5,244 nucleotides of DNA from assembly GCA_002423495.1 (NCBI GenBank), contig DIWN01000096.1, positions 1 to 5,244 on the forward strand, written 5' to 3'. Made by a program: the position numbers and the translations under genes. The notes beneath the pieces are model-generated. The model worked only from the letters and a program-made list of their open reading frames with translations, was not told the origin of the DNA and searched no databases. Of this stretch, positions 4,753 through 5,244 are shown piece after piece. Source of the stretch: Anaerolineaceae bacterium UBA6105. GTDB lineage: Bacteria; Chloroflexota; Anaerolineae; Anaerolineales; Anaerolineaceae. The first letter of the stretch is position 1. Each line of letters starts with the position of its first letter.

Positions 4753-5244
4753 TCATGCACTGAGTGTTTTATACCAGGCTTGAATCACCTTACGATTGCG
4801 CTTTTCAAGGATTTGGGTCATCTGATTAATTTTCGCGAGGATATCCTCCATGCTCCACTGCTGCTTGGAAATCACCTCTCTGACGGCCTGTTCGGTGTGT
4901 TCGCTCAGGCGTGATTGGCACAGCATGTCCACCAGGTGCCACGCGGAGTGCGCGTTTCGAAGGGTGTTGGCGGTGATGTCTTCCAGCTTCTTGAGGACCT
5001 CAGCCATCATGCGCTGCCCAACCTGCAGGTCAGCTGCTTCGATGTAAATGCGATTGATGGGTTCGGTGCCAGAGGCGCGCATGCGCAGATAGTAATGATC
5101 ATTTCCGCTCTGGTCACTCAGTTGCATTTCCACCAGCTCGTAGCGGATGCCGCCGAGGTAATCAATGTCTAAGCCGGCGATCTTCAGCCCGTCCTGGCTG
5201 GGATGATCCGGCAGGTCGAGGTAATAATCAATGAAGGCTTCTTT
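4753..5244 (-). CDS. Alpha-D-phosphohexomutase (phosphoglucomutase/phosphomannomutase family), C-terminal part
   Basis: Enzymes of this family interconvert 1- and 6-phosphates of hexoses (glucose, mannose or glucosamine) in the cytoplasm through a phosphoserine. The frame is open from the right edge (5244) to TGA 4755-4753 and gives 163 residues. RASGTEP at visible residues 56-62 is the sugar-phosphate-binding loop of domain 4 and identifies the family; it is followed by NRIYIEAADLQVGQRMM as expected. The preceding IAGLDIDYLGG and RYEL fit the junction to domain 4. The catalytic phosphoserine and metal loop lie outside the window, so substrate choice cannot be judged. Most members end 30-45 residues after the SGTEP loop. 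Here about 100 residues follow, the last ~70 being a charged, probably helical tail from about TANTLRNAHSAW to the end. GTG 5133 could be taken for a start, but the family-like sequence continues above it. Confidence 0.88.
   Translation of the reverse strand, partial: KEAFIDYYLDLPDHPSQDGLKIAGLDIDYLGGIRYELVEMQLSDQSGNDHYYLRMRASGTEPINRIYIEAADLQVGQRMMAEVLKKLEDITANTLRNAHSAWHLVDMLCQSRLSEHTEQAVREVISKQQWSMEDILAKINQMTQILEKRNRKVIQAWYKTLSA

Noticed and set aside
1..5244. Mobile element, CRISPR, tRNA, toxin-antitoxin or defence system
   Set aside because: I looked for these on both strands. There are no regularly spaced repeats, no tRNA-like folds, no transposase or integrase motifs and no small paired genes.

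Overview
The window reads as ordinary chromosomal DNA of a free-living bacterium with moderate GC content. It contains housekeeping genes, well-spaced terminators and Shine-Dalgarno sites of the AGAGG/GGAG type. My best guess is a Chloroflexota (Anaerolineae-like) genome. This rests on the character of the proteins and on a TGTCATTCTGA...AGATCCTTC...GGATGACA inverted repeat that I associate with such genomes. It is an inference, not proof.

Layout, left to right. (1) The 3' end of rplS (ribosomal protein L19, + strand), closed by a stem-loop terminator. (2) A complete class I glutamine amidotransferase-like hydrolase of the PuuD/peptidase C26 family (325-1053, +). (3) A 391-bp gap with no intact gene (1054-1444). 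It holds a possible decayed fragment of a flavin monooxygenase-like gene on the minus strand, a C/G-rich hairpin, a 69-bp inverted-repeat element, a second hairpin and the murI promoter. (4) murI, glutamate racemase (1445-2269, +), possibly read from a leaderless transcript. (5) dpaL, a PLP-dependent diaminopropionate ammonia-lyase (2345-3610, +), with its own extended -10 promoter candidate. (6) A perfect 14-bp bidirectional terminator between convergent genes. (7) A DegV-family fatty-acid-binding protein (3689-4552, -). (8) A terminator and the C-terminal part of an alpha-D-phosphohexomutase (4753-5244, -), which continues past the right edge.

The genes do not form one operon. There are separate promoter or terminator signals between most of them, and the strand switches at about 3.65 kb. 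A loose theme is amino-acid and D-amino-acid chemistry: MurI makes D-glutamate for peptidoglycan, DpaL breaks down 2,3-diaminopropionate (D or L in known homologues), and the PuuD-like enzyme probably cleaves a gamma-glutamyl amide. The neighbourhood alone does not show a shared pathway. I see no CRISPR array, tRNA, rRNA, phage, transposase, toxin-antitoxin or defence module. No convincing undescribed system is present. The points worth a second look are the non-coding structures in the 1054-1444 gap, the possible gene relic there, the leaderless murI start, and the C-terminal extension of the phosphohexomutase.
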